Position numbers and translations under genes: made by a program
Shown here: positions 35,367-45,823 of the stretch, in pieces
Numbering within the stretch: the first letter of the stretch is position 1
Layout of the letters: each line of letters begins with the position of its first letter
Origin: Bacteroidota bacterium
Lineage (GTDB): Bacteria > Bacteroidota > Bacteroidia > Chitinophagales > Chitinophagaceae
NCBI GenBank assembly: GCA_026391125.1
Contig: JAPLEO010000001.1
Span: 1-64,000, forward strand
Direction: 5' to 3'
DNA length: 64,000 bases
Notes under the pieces: model-generated
Told to the model about the DNA's origin: nothing
Seen by the model: only the letters and a program-made list of their open reading frames with translations
The model's database searches: none

Positions 35367-37931
35367 ATGAGAATTTATTTCGTTTCGTTGGCATTACTGG
35401 CTGTCACGGTTAGTTTTGGACAACAAAGACCCCAAAACCCTACCCCTACTCCGGGTAGCCCTACAGAAACCACTTCCCGTCCAACTATTGGTGCGGCTGG
35501 AATTGGTGGACCGAATGCTCCTAAACCTGGTCCAAAAGCCTATAAAGATGTGATTACCGACAAGGCAATTAGCAGCAAAGGGCTTTTTACAGTCCACAAA
35601 GTGGATGACAAATTCTATTTTGAAATCGCTGATAGCATTATGGGGCGCGAGATCTACGCCATTACTCGTTTTGCGAAAGTACCAGGTGGTGCAGGCGTTT
35701 ATGGTGGTGGTGAGGTAAATAAACAAACCCTCAAGTTTGAAAAAGGCCCAAGTAATAATGTATTCCTCAGAGTGGTAACATTAATTAGTATGGCCGATTC
35801 TACTAACAATATCTCTAAAGCAGTTAGCAATTCTTATTTAGATCCTATTGGGGCTGCGTTCGACGTAAAAGCCTACGGAAAGGATTCTACTAGCACAGTG
35901 ATTGATGTAACAGATTTCTTTAAAGGCGATAACCAAGTGGTTGGACTTGACCAGAACGATAAGCGCCAGTTTAACCTAACTGCAATTGCTGCAGACCGCT
36001 CTTATGTTCAATCTATCCGTACATATCCTATCAATACAGAAATAAAAACTGTTAAGACTTATTCTACTAGTGCTGGCTCCCCAATGGGTTTTGGAGGTTC
36101 TCCATTCCCTGGTGCTTCAGGATTTACTGCTGCTTCTAGAGCTGGTGCAGTTACTATGGAATTGAATACTTCTATGCTTTTACTTCCTAAAACACCAATG
36201 ACTCCTAGATTATTCGATCGTAGGGTTGGTTACTTTGCTGATCGTTATGTGTTATTTAGTGATGATCAACAAAAAGTTGACAGAAAAGAATTCGCTGTTC
36301 GCTGGAAACTGGAACCTAAACCAGAAGACCGTGAAAAATATATGCGTGGAGAATTGGTAGAGCCAATGAAACAAATCGTTTATTATATCGATCCAGCTAC
36401 TCCAAAACAATGGCACAAACCATTGATTGATGGCATTAACGACTGGCAAAAAGCTTTCGAAAAAGCTGGATTCAAAAATGCGATTGTTGGTAAAGAATGG
36501 CCTACCAACGATTCTACCATGAGCCTTGAAGATGCGCGCTATTCAGTGATCCGCTATTTGGCTTCTGATATTGAGAATGCTTCTGGTCCGCAAGTACACG
36601 ACCCTCGCAGTGGTGAAATTTTAGAAAGCCATATCAACTGGTACCATAACGTGATGAAATTGGTTCATGATTGGTACATGATTCAAACTGCTGCAGTTGA
36701 TCCAAAAGCAAGAAAAATGAAATTTGATGATGAACTAATGGGTCAGTTGATTCGTTTTGTTTCATCTCACGAAGTTGGACATACTCTAGGCTTACGCCAT
36801 AATATGGGAAGCAGTAGTAGAACCCCAGTTGAAAAACTAAGAGATAAAGCTTGGGTAGAAGCAAATGGACATTCGGCTTCTATTATGGACTATGCTCGTT
36901 TCAACTACGTTGCTCAACCAGAAGATGGTATCTCTGAATCAGGTTTATTCCCTCGCATTGGAGACTATGATAAATGGGCCATTGAATGGGGTTATAAATA
37001 CAGAGGAATTGCTGATGCTGAACAAGAAGAAAAATCAACCAACAAATGGGTGATCGATAACCTTTCAAAAAATCCAAGACTTTGGTTTGGTGGTGAAGGA
37101 CGTAGTGCTGATCCACGTGCACAAACAGAAGACTTAGGAGACAATAGTATGAAAGCTGGTGAATACGGTATTAAAAATCTGAAAAGGATCATTGTTGCAA
37201 TTCCAGAATGGACAAAAGAAGAAGCAAATCCTTATGAAAACTTAGCAGATATATATTCTCAGCTAATCACACAATATGGCCGCTATGTTGGCCATGTATT
37301 GAGAAATGTAGCTGGTGTTCAAGAAACTTTCAAAACAATTGAAGAGGTTGGTGATGTTTATGAACCAACACCTAAAGCAATTCAAAAAGAAGCTATCGCA
37401 TTTTTGAACAAACAATTATTTGAAACACCAACATGGTTATTGGATAAAAACATTCTAAACAAAATTGCAAACCCAATTTCTTTAGAAAGTATTCAGTCTT
37501 ACCAAACAAGTGCTGTGAATAGTTTGTTAGACGGACAACGTTTGTTCAGATTAGTTGCAGCTGCAAATCGTTACGGTAATACTACTTATAATATTACTGA
37601 AATGATCGCTGACCTTCATAAGGGTATTTTTAGCGAACTAAGTTCTAATAAACCTATCGATGGTTATAGAAGAAATATCCAAAAGGTTTATGTTGAAAAG
37701 CTAATTGATATTGTTGACCCTACTCCTACTATGACTATTAACTTAGGTGGATTTGGTGGACCAGCACCTGTGAATGTAAAATACACTGATGTTGTATCTG
37801 TAGCTAAAGGTGAATTGAAAGCCTTACAAGCTGAGATCAATGCTGCAGCTAATAGCAGTAGCGATAAGATCAGTAAATATCACTTACAAGATCTTGCCGA
37901 TAGAATTAAGAAAGGTTTAGATCCTAAATAA
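35367..37931 (+). CDS. Secreted zinc metalloprotease, DUF5117/DUF4953 (metzincin-type) family
   Basis: An 854-residue protein with a signal peptide (about 1-19) and a Pro/Gly/Thr-rich start. The DUF5117 region spans about 100-300. The extended zinc motif H468-E-V-G-H472-T-L-G-L-R-H478 is metzincin-like, and IMDYARFNYVAQPEDG follows, containing the expected Met-turn. DUF4953 surrounds and follows the site. The family is periplasmic or secreted, and the substrate is unknown. It has a strong terminator and is alone on its transcript. Confidence 0.93.
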   Translation: MRIYFVSLALLAVTVSFGQQRPQNPTPTPGSPTETTSRPTIGAAGIGGPNAPKPGPKAYKDVITDKAISSKGLFTVHKVDDKFYFEIADSIMGREIYAITRFAKVPGGAGVYGGGEVNKQTLKFEKGPSNNVFLRVVTLISMADSTNNISKAVSNSYLDPIGAAFDVKAYGKDSTSTVIDVTDFFKGDNQVVGLDQNDKRQFNLTAIAADRSYVQSIRTYPINTEIKTVKTYSTSAGSPMGFGGSPFPGASGFTAASRAGAVTMELNTSMLLLPKTPMTPRLFDRRVGYFADRYVLFSDDQQKVDRKEFAVRWKLEPKPEDREKYMRGELVEPMKQIVYYIDPATPKQWHKPLIDGINDWQKAFEKAGFKNAIVGKEWPTNDSTMSLEDARYSVIRYLASDIENASGPQVHDPRSGEILESHINWYHNVMKLVHDWYMIQTAAVDPKARKMKFDDELMGQLIRFVSSHEVGHTLGLRHNMGSSSRTPVEKLRDKAWVEANGHSASIMDYARFNYVAQPEDGISESGLFPRIGDYDKWAIEWGYKYRGIADAEQEEKSTNKWVIDNLSKNPRLWFGGEGRSADPRAQTEDLGDNSMKAGEYGIKNLKRIIVAIPEWTKEEANPYENLADIYSQLITQYGRYVGHVLRNVAGVQETFKTIEEVGDVYEPTPKAIQKEAIAFLNKQLFETPTWLLDKNILNKIANPISLESIQSYQTSAVNSLLDGQRLFRLVAAANRYGNTTYNITEMIADLHKGIFSELSSNKPIDGYRRNIQKVYVEKLIDIVDPTPTMTINLGGFGGPAPVNVKYTDVVSVAKGELKALQAEINAAANSSSDKISKYHLQDLADRIKKGLDPK

Positions 37932-37945
37932 TCAAATTTGAATTT

Positions 37946-37983
37946 TTAAAAGCCGTCCCGATCAATCGGGGCGGCTTTTTTTA
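37946..37983 (+). terminator. Terminator of the metalloprotease gene
   Basis: AAAAGCCGTCCCGAT-CA-ATCGGGGCGGCTTTT hairpin, 16 bases past the stop, followed by TTTTTTATG. Confidence 0.85.
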
Positions 37984-38004
37984 TGCCCTACTCTTTTGTT
38001 TCAA

Positions 38005-38012
38005 TACCTTTG
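38005..38012 (+). promoter_or_regulatory. Bacteroidota -7 element (TACCTTTG) for the 38027 gene
   Basis: TACCTTTG matches TAnnTTTG and ends 14 bases before ATG 38027, implying a very short leader. The -33 TTG at 19-base spacing was not found. Confidence 0.45.
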
Positions 38013-38026
38013 TACAAAATCAATTC

Positions 38027-38737
38027 ATGAAGTGGCTATTTGTTTCTGTTAGCATTTTATTTTGTTTACAAATTTCTGCGCAAAAAAACAAAGCAGTAAT
38101 TGGTTATCTGAGAGATAGTGTTACTCATGCTCCGATCGTATTAGGAAGTGTTACAAATAACAATACTCATGAAACGGTGATGAGTGGAAATACTGGTCGC
38201 TTTAAAATCAATATCAAAGAAAATGAAGTGCTATCTTATGCAGCTGTAGGTTATCATTTCGATACCATACAATTCGTTCATAAATTGGCGATTCAAGATT
38301 CTATCGAGATCTATGCATCTCCATTGTCGCACGACTTAGGAAATGTTACTGTAACAACAAAGGGAATGAGCGCTTATCAAATGGATAGCCTCGAAAGAAG
38401 AAATGACCTGCTGCATGATATGGTTTCTTATAAAAAGCCAACCTTTGCATTGTCAAATACGGGTGCTGGTTTAGGTATTAGTATCGATCGTTTTTCTAAG
38501 AACGAAAAAAGTAAACGCAGAGCACTTGATTTTTTTGAAGCACACGAGAAAGAAGAATACATCAACTATCGATACTCTGCACAACTAGTAGAAGAAAGTA
38601 CAGGATTTAAAGATGAAACACTTCGCAGATTCATACAACAAAGTAGGCCCAGCTATGATTGGCTACGCGCCAATACAAGTACTGAAGATATTCGCTACTA
38701 TATCAATGATCAATTAAAGAAATTCTCTGTTAAATAA
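38027..38737 (+). CDS. Secreted carboxypeptidase-regulatory-like domain protein
   Basis: A 236-residue protein with a signal peptide (about 1-18, ISAQ). Residues about 20-95 look like a CarboxypepD_reg-like beta-sandwich (VIGYLRDSVTHAPI..GSVTN, TGRFKINIKENE.LSYAAVGYH), usual at the start of TonB-dependent receptors and surface proteins. The rest is charged and helical without a recognised family. There is no receptor barrel, so this is a stand-alone protein. It converges with the permease gene; the stops are adjacent (38737/38738). Confidence 0.7.
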   Translation: MKWLFVSVSILFCLQISAQKNKAVIGYLRDSVTHAPIVLGSVTNNNTHETVMSGNTGRFKINIKENEVLSYAAVGYHFDTIQFVHKLAIQDSIEIYASPLSHDLGNVTVTTKGMSAYQMDSLERRNDLLHDMVSYKKPTFALSNTGAGLGISIDRFSKNEKSKRRALDFFEAHEKEEYINYRYSAQLVEESTGFKDETLRRFIQQSRPSYDWLRANTSTEDIRYYINDQLKKFSVK

Positions 38738-40021
38738 TTACTCGTAACGTAATGCTACAATTGGATTCAACTTGGCAGCTTTCATAGCCGGATAAATTCC
38801 TGCGGCTAATCCAACAATTGAACAAATCACAATTCCTAAAATCACCCAGAACCAAGGAATCACAAATCCTGTATTTAAGATCATCGAAAATAAATTACCT
38901 ACCAACACACCCAAGATAATTCCAAACAAAGCACCAAGCATGCTGATGATCATACTTTCGAATAAAAACTGCTGACGCACATTTCTACTTTTGCCGCCAA
39001 TTGCTTTGATCAATCCCACTTCTTTTGTTCTCTCGTTTACAGCAACCAACATAATATTCATCAAACCAATAGCTGCACCAATCAGTGTGATCAATCCGAT
39101 CGCACCAGCAGAACCTGTGATACTGCTCAAGAAGCCTATGAACATTTCAGCGAATTTGTCGCTCTTCTCAATCACAAAATTTTCTTCATCAACTGGTTGT
39201 AATTTCCTTACACTTCTAAACACAGAAATTGCTTCGCCATCAGCAACAGTTAACTCATTCACATTCTGTACCATTACACCAATCATATAAGAAGGACTAC
39301 CATTTGTAAATCTTCTTAAATTAGTAAATGAGGTTACTACCACATCGTCCTGACGTAGCATGGCGCTCGAACCCTTTTCTTTCAGTAATCCGATTACGCG
39401 ATAAGGGACACTACCCACACGAATGATCTTCTCGATACATTTTTCTGGTTTATCTCCGAATAATTTATTGGCAACATTAGAGCCTAGCATACATACATTT
39501 CTTCCGCTCTGAACATCTAGACTATTTACATTTCTTCCTAGAATGAGGGTATAACCATTTACATTCAAATAGTTTTCGTCGCCCCCCATGACCACTATAT
39601 TGGGATTGGTTTTCTTTTCTTGATAATGTATTTCTTGACCACCAGGTCCGCGGCGATAAACCGTTGAAACAGCACCCGGAAAACTGAAAGCAGCTTTAAA
39701 AGCAACTGCTTCTTCCATGCGAATTGGCTTGCCTAAATTCGATTTTTTCTCTTTTTTGGCCCCTTTCTTTGCTTTTTGAAAATCAGCATTATTTCCACCG
39801 CCACCCATACGGACATTCGATTCTTTGTATCGGATACTGAACGAATTAGCACCCATGAAAGAAAAACTTTCTTTCAGGCTCTGATTCATTGCCTGAATCG
39901 CTGTAATAATTCCGATCAATGCCATAATTCCAAAGGCAATGATGGCAACAGTAATGCTTGTTCTTAGTATATTACTTCGAACGTTACGCCAGGCTAAACT
40001 TAAAGAATCGAGAGTGGTCAT
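38738..40021 (-). CDS. ABC transporter permease, MacB/FtsX type
   Basis: A 427-residue permease. TM1 is at about 20-43, followed by a long periplasmic MacB_PCD domain (about 50-270), then three C-terminal helices of the FtsX domain (about 290-315, 345-372, 385-412). The FtsX core VAVNERTKEVGLIKAIGG is present. Such permeases pair with a MacB-type ATPase in efflux, lipoprotein handling or mechanotransmission. No ATPase gene is adjacent, so its partner lies elsewhere. It is downstream of nuoN on the opposite side, with 86 bases between. Confidence 0.9.
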   Translation of the reverse strand: MTTLDSLSLAWRNVRSNILRTSITVAIIAFGIMALIGIITAIQAMNQSLKESFSFMGANSFSIRYKESNVRMGGGGNNADFQKAKKGAKKEKKSNLGKPIRMEEAVAFKAAFSFPGAVSTVYRRGPGGQEIHYQEKKTNPNIVVMGGDENYLNVNGYTLILGRNVNSLDVQSGRNVCMLGSNVANKLFGDKPEKCIEKIIRVGSVPYRVIGLLKEKGSSAMLRQDDVVVTSFTNLRRFTNGSPSYMIGVMVQNVNELTVADGEAISVFRSVRKLQPVDEENFVIEKSDKFAEMFIGFLSSITGSAGAIGLITLIGAAIGLMNIMLVAVNERTKEVGLIKAIGGKSRNVRQQFLFESMIISMLGALFGIILGVLVGNLFSMILNTGFVIPWFWVILGIVICSIVGLAAGIYPAMKAAKLNPIVALRYE

Positions 40022-40107
40022 GCAGATTTAGATTATTCCTTCAATGGCTTAAAGGTAATCGAGATTCTGATTTTTGAAGAAACTGCGCTTATAAATGTGA
40101 GGAGCGG

Positions 40108-41505
40108 TTAAAAATAGAAATAATTGAGCAATACAGAGGGTAGCACTCCAATTAAAACGATCAAAGCCGCCACAAAAATCAATCCCGCCTTAAATCCAGT
40201 GGTGATTTCTGAGGTTTCTGCAACGCCTTCTTTGAAGTACATCGACTGGATAACCCTGAAGTAATAATACACACTTACTGCAGCAAAAAGTACCGCAACT
40301 ATCACTAGCCAAAGGCCAGTTCCAGTTTTAACTACACTCGCCAACATATAGTATTTCGCAAAGAATCCAGCGGTTAATGGGATACCAGAAAGTGATAAGA
40401 GACAAATGGTAGTAGTTAATGCCAATACTGGTTCGGTTTTAGCGAGTCCGTTAAACCCATCCAGCGTATAATCCTTCATTTTAATCAGTACCGCAAATAT
40501 TCCGATGGTAGCTAAACTATAGGCTGTTGCATATAAAAGGATACCCTCTTTAGCTATATCATTTGCTGAATAAAGCGCAAATAGCATAAAGCCTGCTTGA
40601 GCAATACTTGAATATGCAAGCATACGCTTAACGCTCTGCTGAAATACTGCTGTAATATTTCCGACCAAAAGAGTAGCTATGATCACGAACGATAATAAGA
40701 TCTTCCAAGTTGGACCGAGTATGGTTGACTGCCCTTCCATTAAACGAATGAAAGCAAAGAATCCTGCGGCTTTAACAATGGTTGCCATGAATGAAGTGAA
40801 TACACTTGGTGCTCCATCATATACATCTGGTGTCCAGAAATGAAAAGGAGCAGCTGATACTTTAAAACACATGGAAACAAATAATAAAAGTAAACCGGCG
40901 ACTTCTAAAAAAGATACTTTAGATGCAGAGAGGCTGCCATTCGGTGCTGTAAAAATTGATGGAGATACGATTCCAAAAGATCCAGTTGCGCCATAAATCA
41001 TGGCGATGCCCATCAACATGATCCCAGCAGTGAATGCCCCCATTAAAAAATACTTTAAAGAGGCTTCGTTGCTTTTTAAATTACGCTTATCTGAACCAGT
41101 TAATATGTAAAGCGGGATCGACAAAATTTCAATACCCAAGAACAACATCAATAAACTATTGAAACCACATAGAATACTCACACCGCATAAAACAAAGAAT
41201 ATTAACGCAAAATATTCAGCAGGATAATTTCCGGCTGTTTCAATATCCTTTCCACTAATTAGTACATAGATGAAAGTGGCAGCAATTGCAATGCTATTAA
41301 AGAATAATCCAAATTTTTGAAATCTTAATAGCTCGTGACTATTTACAACAACGGTGTATACACCATAAGTTTGTAATACGTTTGCTATCAACAATAATAG
41401 TAAGCCAGCCATTGCTACATACTTCAGTGTTGATTTGTTTTTGAGTAATATGCCGCTAAACATCATTACTACTCCTAATAAAGCCGAAACTATAATTGCG
41501 TTCAT
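40108..41505 (-). CDS. nuoN: NADH-quinone oxidoreductase subunit N
   Basis: A 465-residue antiporter-like subunit of Complex I with about 13-14 helices, close to normal length. The conserved proton-channel core KVSAAPFHFWTPDVYDGAP and the pattern FQQSVKRMLAYSSIAQAGF are present. It is a membrane-arm proton pump. It is the last gene of the nuo operon, 40 bases after nuoM. Confidence 0.96.
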   Translation of the reverse strand: MNAIIVSALLGVVMMFSGILLKNKSTLKYVAMAGLLLLLIANVLQTYGVYTVVVNSHELLRFQKFGLFFNSIAIAATFIYVLISGKDIETAGNYPAEYFALIFFVLCGVSILCGFNSLLMLFLGIEILSIPLYILTGSDKRNLKSNEASLKYFLMGAFTAGIMLMGIAMIYGATGSFGIVSPSIFTAPNGSLSASKVSFLEVAGLLLLFVSMCFKVSAAPFHFWTPDVYDGAPSVFTSFMATIVKAAGFFAFIRLMEGQSTILGPTWKILLSFVIIATLLVGNITAVFQQSVKRMLAYSSIAQAGFMLFALYSANDIAKEGILLYATAYSLATIGIFAVLIKMKDYTLDGFNGLAKTEPVLALTTTICLLSLSGIPLTAGFFAKYYMLASVVKTGTGLWLVIVAVLFAAVSVYYYFRVIQSMYFKEGVAETSEITTGFKAGLIFVAALIVLIGVLPSVLLNYFYF

Positions 41506-41545
41506 AACTACTTATCTTATAAACCTCTTTCGAGATCGTGTTCAA

Positions 41546-42912
41546 TTAACGGTTAGCGAATATTGCACTTACGGTATCTTTTGTTAGATCAAGCATTGGT
41601 TGAGGATATACTCCCATTACCAATACAATGATCACCAATATACTCAATACCCATTGTACGTTGGTACTTACTTCAACAGCTTGTAGCGTTTTTTCTACTG
41701 TGTTTCCGTAAAATATTTTTTGAATCATATTCAATGTATACACTGCAGCAAGAATAATGCTGATACCGGCTATTGCAGCAATCCAAACATTAAACTGGAA
41801 CAACCCATTAAACATCAAGAACTCACCCACAAATGCATTGGTTAATGGTAATGCTACGTTTGCTAGGGCCATCACCACAAATAAGATCGCCAATACTGGA
41901 GCCTTTTGTGCCAATCCACCCAAGTCACTAAACTTACGAGTACCCAATTGCTGCTCTATCACGTCTGCAACGATCCACAGACCAATGACATTGATACCGT
42001 GGTTAAACATTTGGATCATAACACCTTCTAGTCCAATTTGATTTTGCACAAAAATGGCGGCACACATTAAACCAATATGCGCAATAGAAGAATATGCAAT
42101 CAACCTTTTAATATCATCTTGACGAATAGCAATTAATGATGCATAGATCATACCAAACACAGAAAGTACTACTACTAACATGCTATGCGAATGAACACCC
42201 ATCGGAACCATTGGAACCAACCAACGAATCACTGCAAAAATTCCCATCTTCACCATCACACCACTCAAGATCATAGTTGTAGCAGTTGGTGATTGCTCAT
42301 AAGCATCGGGCTGCCAGGTATGGAAAGGAAATATTGGCATCTTGATCGCAAATGCAATAAAGAACAATGCGAACACCCAATTTTGTTGGTGCGCATCTAA
42401 TTGAGCATGGTAAAAGCTCTGCATTGCAAATGAATGATCAGGAGTTTGTGCATACACATATAATAATCCAACCTTTCTCCACCCCAAATAGAACAAAGAA
42501 AATAAACAGGTATCAACGCTAATTCCCAAAAGAAATAAAACAATAAAGCATCTGATGCCAAGAAAACTCCTAGCAATCCCGCTTGTGTTAATAGCATCAA
42601 TCCATAAAATGCAGCAGAACGCTGATACACATTTTTATATGTTGCAGCAAAAACTACGGGAAAAGAAATGGCAGTTAATAAACAAAGCATTTTGCTCATG
42701 CCATCTTGCAACAAACTAAAACGGCTACCCAAGCCTGGTAACCAAGCAGCATCATAGGTAAGAGCGCCTTTTGTAAAGACCGCCATTAACGACAATACCA
42801 ATGTAGCCAATGAAGATACAAGGGCTAAAGCCTTAATTGAAGACGAATCTTTTAGCAGAAATACTGCTAGTCCGCTCAGCAATGGAATCAATATCAGTAA
42901 AAGAGGAATCAT
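41546..42912 (-). pseudogene. nuoM: NADH-quinone oxidoreductase subunit M, interrupted by a frameshift/deletion
   Basis: The N-terminal part (ORF 42397-42912, real to about residue 147, ...SIWGGER) and the C-terminal part (ORF 41546-42529, real from GLLYVYAQTPDHS) lie in different frames and join near 42468-42475. E130 of the WELALIP segment and the later KMPIFPFHTW are present, but the helix expected between GGER and LYVYAQ is missing. About 61-70 bases (3n+1) seem deleted; the joined protein would have about 454 residues versus about 475-490 expected. All other nuo genes look intact. It is either an assembly/sequencing error or a real lesion. Confidence 0.8.
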
Positions 42913-42928
42913 ATAATTTCTTTAACGC

Positions 42929-44860
42929 CTAGGCCATTTTAAAAAAACGGTTCAAATAATACATGATGGTGATATCATTAAACCAAACCAATACAAATAC
43001 AACAATCGCCAATACCATGATCAATAAGTAGTTCCCAACTTGTCCGCTTTGAATTAAACGCAACTGTCTAGAACCATAACCCACTAATTTTCCAACACCA
43101 TTCACACTCGCATCGATCACATTTTTCTCTACAATATTTTTAAAGAATCCTCCCAACGCATTCAAAGGATTCACAACAACGGCATCATACAACTCATCTA
43201 CATACCATTTGTTTTCTAAAACTTTTGCGATACCCGTATTCTCTTCTATTGTTGGTTGATATTTTTTATAACTACTCACTGCATAAACAATTACAGCAAC
43301 GATCAACAAAGTAGAAACGATCAAATAAGTCCACTCTTGCGAAGCTTCTAAATGATGTTGCCCTGCAATAGCCGTTGAACCTGCAAATATTGGTGCAAGA
43401 AAATGTTCTAAACTATGAGAATCTTTTGCAAATAATTCGGGAATACCTACCCATCCACCAATCACTGATAATATCGCCAACACGATCAATGGGATGGTCA
43501 TTGCAGAAGGACTTTCATGCAAATGATGTTCTTGTTCATGCGTTCCTCTAAAGCCACCTAAGAAGGTTAGCGTGTATAATCGGAACATATAAAATGCAGT
43601 CATTAATGCTCCACCCAATCCTACATAATAATAGATTGGATTTTTTGCAAGTGCTGCCATTAAAATTTCATCTTTTGAAAAGAACCCAGAGAATGGAGGA
43701 ATACCAGCGATTGCCAAACAAGCTAATAGGAAAGTGATATGTGTGATGGGCATGAACTTTTTCAAACCACCCATTTTACGAATGTCTTGCTCGTGGTGCA
43801 TCGCATGAATCACAGAACCCGCTCCTAAGAATAATAAAGCTTTAAAGAATGCATGTGTCATCACATGGAACACCGCTCCAGTATAAGCACCAACACCTAA
43901 GCCTAAAAACATATATCCTAACTGACTCACAGTTGAGTAAGCCAATACTTTTTTAATGTCGTTTTGCTTGATCGCAATTGTAGCAGCAAAAATAGCAGTA
44001 GCCAATCCTACAATAGCAACAACCGTTTGAGTGCTTGGGGCCATTGTATAAAGAATGTTACTACGAGCAATCATGTAGATACCAGCAGTTACCATGGTTG
44101 CAGCATGGATCAATGCAGACACTGGAGTTGGACCCGCCATCGCATCTGGCAACCAAGTGTATAAAGGAATCTGCGCGCTCTTACCCATGGCACCAATAAA
44201 TAACAAAAGGGTGATCGCAGAAATATCGAATGCAGATAAATTTCCTACTTGTGCAAACACATCAGAATATGTTGCAGTACCTAATTTAAAGATCAACCAG
44301 AATACAGCTAATAAAAATCCAAGGTCTCCAATCCTGTTCATCACAAATGCTTTCTTAGCAGCGTAGTTGTAATCATTATTCTTGAACCAGAATCCAATCA
44401 ACAAATATGAACACAAGCCAACACCTTCCCAACCAATGAACATGATCACATAGTTCGCACCTAATACCAACAACAGCATGGAGAATACGAATAAATTGAG
44501 GTAGGCGAAATAACGTCCAAAATGCTGAGGTTCTTCCTCATGCATATATGCCGTTGAATAAAGGTGTATCAAGAAGCCGATACCAGTAATGATCAACAGG
44601 AAAAGTGCAGAAAGTTGGTCAACCTGAAAAGCAAAAGGAATCACCAAACTCTTTACCGATATAAAGTTAAAGAGGGTAATCACCGAAGCTCCGTTAGCTT
44701 TTACATCAAAAAACACCAACACGCTTACAACAAAAGATGCAAGAATTGCGCCACTGCCAATGATGCCGATCAAAGATTTCGACAACGATTTCCTTCCCAA
44801 TCCATTGATCAGAAAACCCAGCAGGGGAAATAGCGGAATTAAATAAACAAGTTTACTCAT
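42929..44860 (-). CDS. nuoL: NADH-quinone oxidoreductase subunit L
   Basis: A 643-residue antiporter-like subunit of normal length. The antiporter core is intact (MGKSAQIPLYTWLPDAMAGPTPVSALIHAATMVTAG) and the C-terminal lateral helix region is present (the long hydrophilic-to-hydrophobic end). It forms the distal proton pump of the membrane arm. It lies 16 bases upstream of nuoM and 53 bases downstream of nuoK. Confidence 0.97.
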   Translation of the reverse strand: MSKLVYLIPLFPLLGFLINGLGRKSLSKSLIGIIGSGAILASFVVSVLVFFDVKANGASVITLFNFISVKSLVIPFAFQVDQLSALFLLIITGIGFLIHLYSTAYMHEEEPQHFGRYFAYLNLFVFSMLLLVLGANYVIMFIGWEGVGLCSYLLIGFWFKNNDYNYAAKKAFVMNRIGDLGFLLAVFWLIFKLGTATYSDVFAQVGNLSAFDISAITLLLFIGAMGKSAQIPLYTWLPDAMAGPTPVSALIHAATMVTAGIYMIARSNILYTMAPSTQTVVAIVGLATAIFAATIAIKQNDIKKVLAYSTVSQLGYMFLGLGVGAYTGAVFHVMTHAFFKALLFLGAGSVIHAMHHEQDIRKMGGLKKFMPITHITFLLACLAIAGIPPFSGFFSKDEILMAALAKNPIYYYVGLGGALMTAFYMFRLYTLTFLGGFRGTHEQEHHLHESPSAMTIPLIVLAILSVIGGWVGIPELFAKDSHSLEHFLAPIFAGSTAIAGQHHLEASQEWTYLIVSTLLIVAVIVYAVSSYKKYQPTIEENTGIAKVLENKWYVDELYDAVVVNPLNALGGFFKNIVEKNVIDASVNGVGKLVGYGSRQLRLIQSGQVGNYLLIMVLAIVVFVLVWFNDITIMYYLNRFFKMA

Positions 44861-44913
44861 AATACTGAAAGCCTGTACCCTCTAGCATGCAAGCACGCTA
44901 AGGAAACAGTATT

Positions 44914-45249
44914 TTAATTTTTCAATCTGTTCAAAAAGTTAATATCAACCGAATGCGTATTTCTAAACAACATCACAATAATGGCCAATCCCACACTCAC
45001 CTCCGCAGCAGCCACCACCATAATGAAGAATACAAATAATTGTCCGTCTGAACCTACTGTTGACGCTTTATCAGAAACGGATGCTGCAGCCAAGTGCATT
45101 TTTGAAAATGCTACTAGCAACAAATTCACCGCATTGAACATTAACTCAATACACATAAACACAATGATCACATTGCGGCGTGTTAGAGCACCAATGATTC
45201 CGATGCTAAATAAAACTAAACAGAGATAGATATAATATTGTATTGGCAT
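44914..45249 (-). CDS. nuoK: NADH-quinone oxidoreductase subunit K
   Basis: A 111-residue three-helix subunit. Conserved acidic residues are in [13 protein letters not shown] and [15 protein letters not shown]. It is slightly longer than the usual 100-105 residues because of a Ser/Asp-rich loop ([15 protein letters not shown]...). It lies 18 bases after nuoJ. Confidence 0.97.
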   Translation of the reverse strand: MPIQYYIYLCLVLFSIGIIGALTRRNVIIVFMCIELMFNAVNLLLVAFSKMHLAAASVSDKASTVGSDGQLFVFFIMVVAAAEVSVGLAIIVMLFRNTHSVDINFLNRLKN

Positions 45250-45267
45250 AACCTAATTTGTTCTTTA

Positions 45268-45771
45268 TTAATCTTTTTTACCCATTACGATTGCACCAAC
45301 CATGGCGCTCAAAAACAAAACACTAGTAATTTCAAATGGCACTACATAATCATTAAATAGTACTCTTCCTAAATTCTTGATCAATCCAATATCGCCCCCA
45401 GTTGTCATAGCAACTTTTGTTCTCAAATCAACTGCTTGTCTGACTAAAGAAACAAACACCATTAAGAAACAACCTCCAGAGACAACACCAGCCACTTTCA
45501 TCCATAATCCTTTTTGTGGTTCGTTCTGTTGATTTAAGTTCATCAACATGACTACAAACAAGAACAATACCATGATGGCTCCTGCATACACGATAATATT
45601 TACGATGGCCAAGAACTGCGCATTCAATAAAATGTAGTGCCCTGAAATGGCAAAGAAGGTAACAACCAACCACAATACACTGTATATGGGATTCTTGCTG
45701 ATCAATACCATGATGGCACTAAAAATGGCCAACGCACTTAAAAAAAAGAATAATATTTCTGTAGTACTCAT
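45268..45771 (-). CDS. nuoJ: NADH-quinone oxidoreductase subunit J
   Basis: A 167-residue subunit with five helices; FFAISGHYILLNAQFLAIVNIIVYAGAIMVLFLFVVML is the characteristic core (TM3). The track ORF begins at 45858, but that start would overlap nuoI. The ATG at 45771 (MSTTEILFFFL) gives normal length and is preferred. Confidence 0.95.
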   Translation of the reverse strand: MSTTEILFFFLSALAIFSAIMVLISKNPIYSVLWLVVTFFAISGHYILLNAQFLAIVNIIVYAGAIMVLFLFVVMLMNLNQQNEPQKGLWMKVAGVVSGGCFLMVFVSLVRQAVDLRTKVAMTTGGDIGLIKNLGRVLFNDYVVPFEITSVLFLSAMVGAIVMGKKD

Positions 45772-45823
45772 TGTTGCTTTAATTAGTAGTTGACCTTTTG
45801 TATCAACCAGTAATTGTAATTTA

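Noticed and set aside
42397-42529. Two overlapping nuoM ORFs as separate genes
   Set aside because: Their overlap is only frameshifted reading of one gene. The residues beyond the junction in each frame (LDYYMCMHK.. and MGISVDTCLF..) fit no family.
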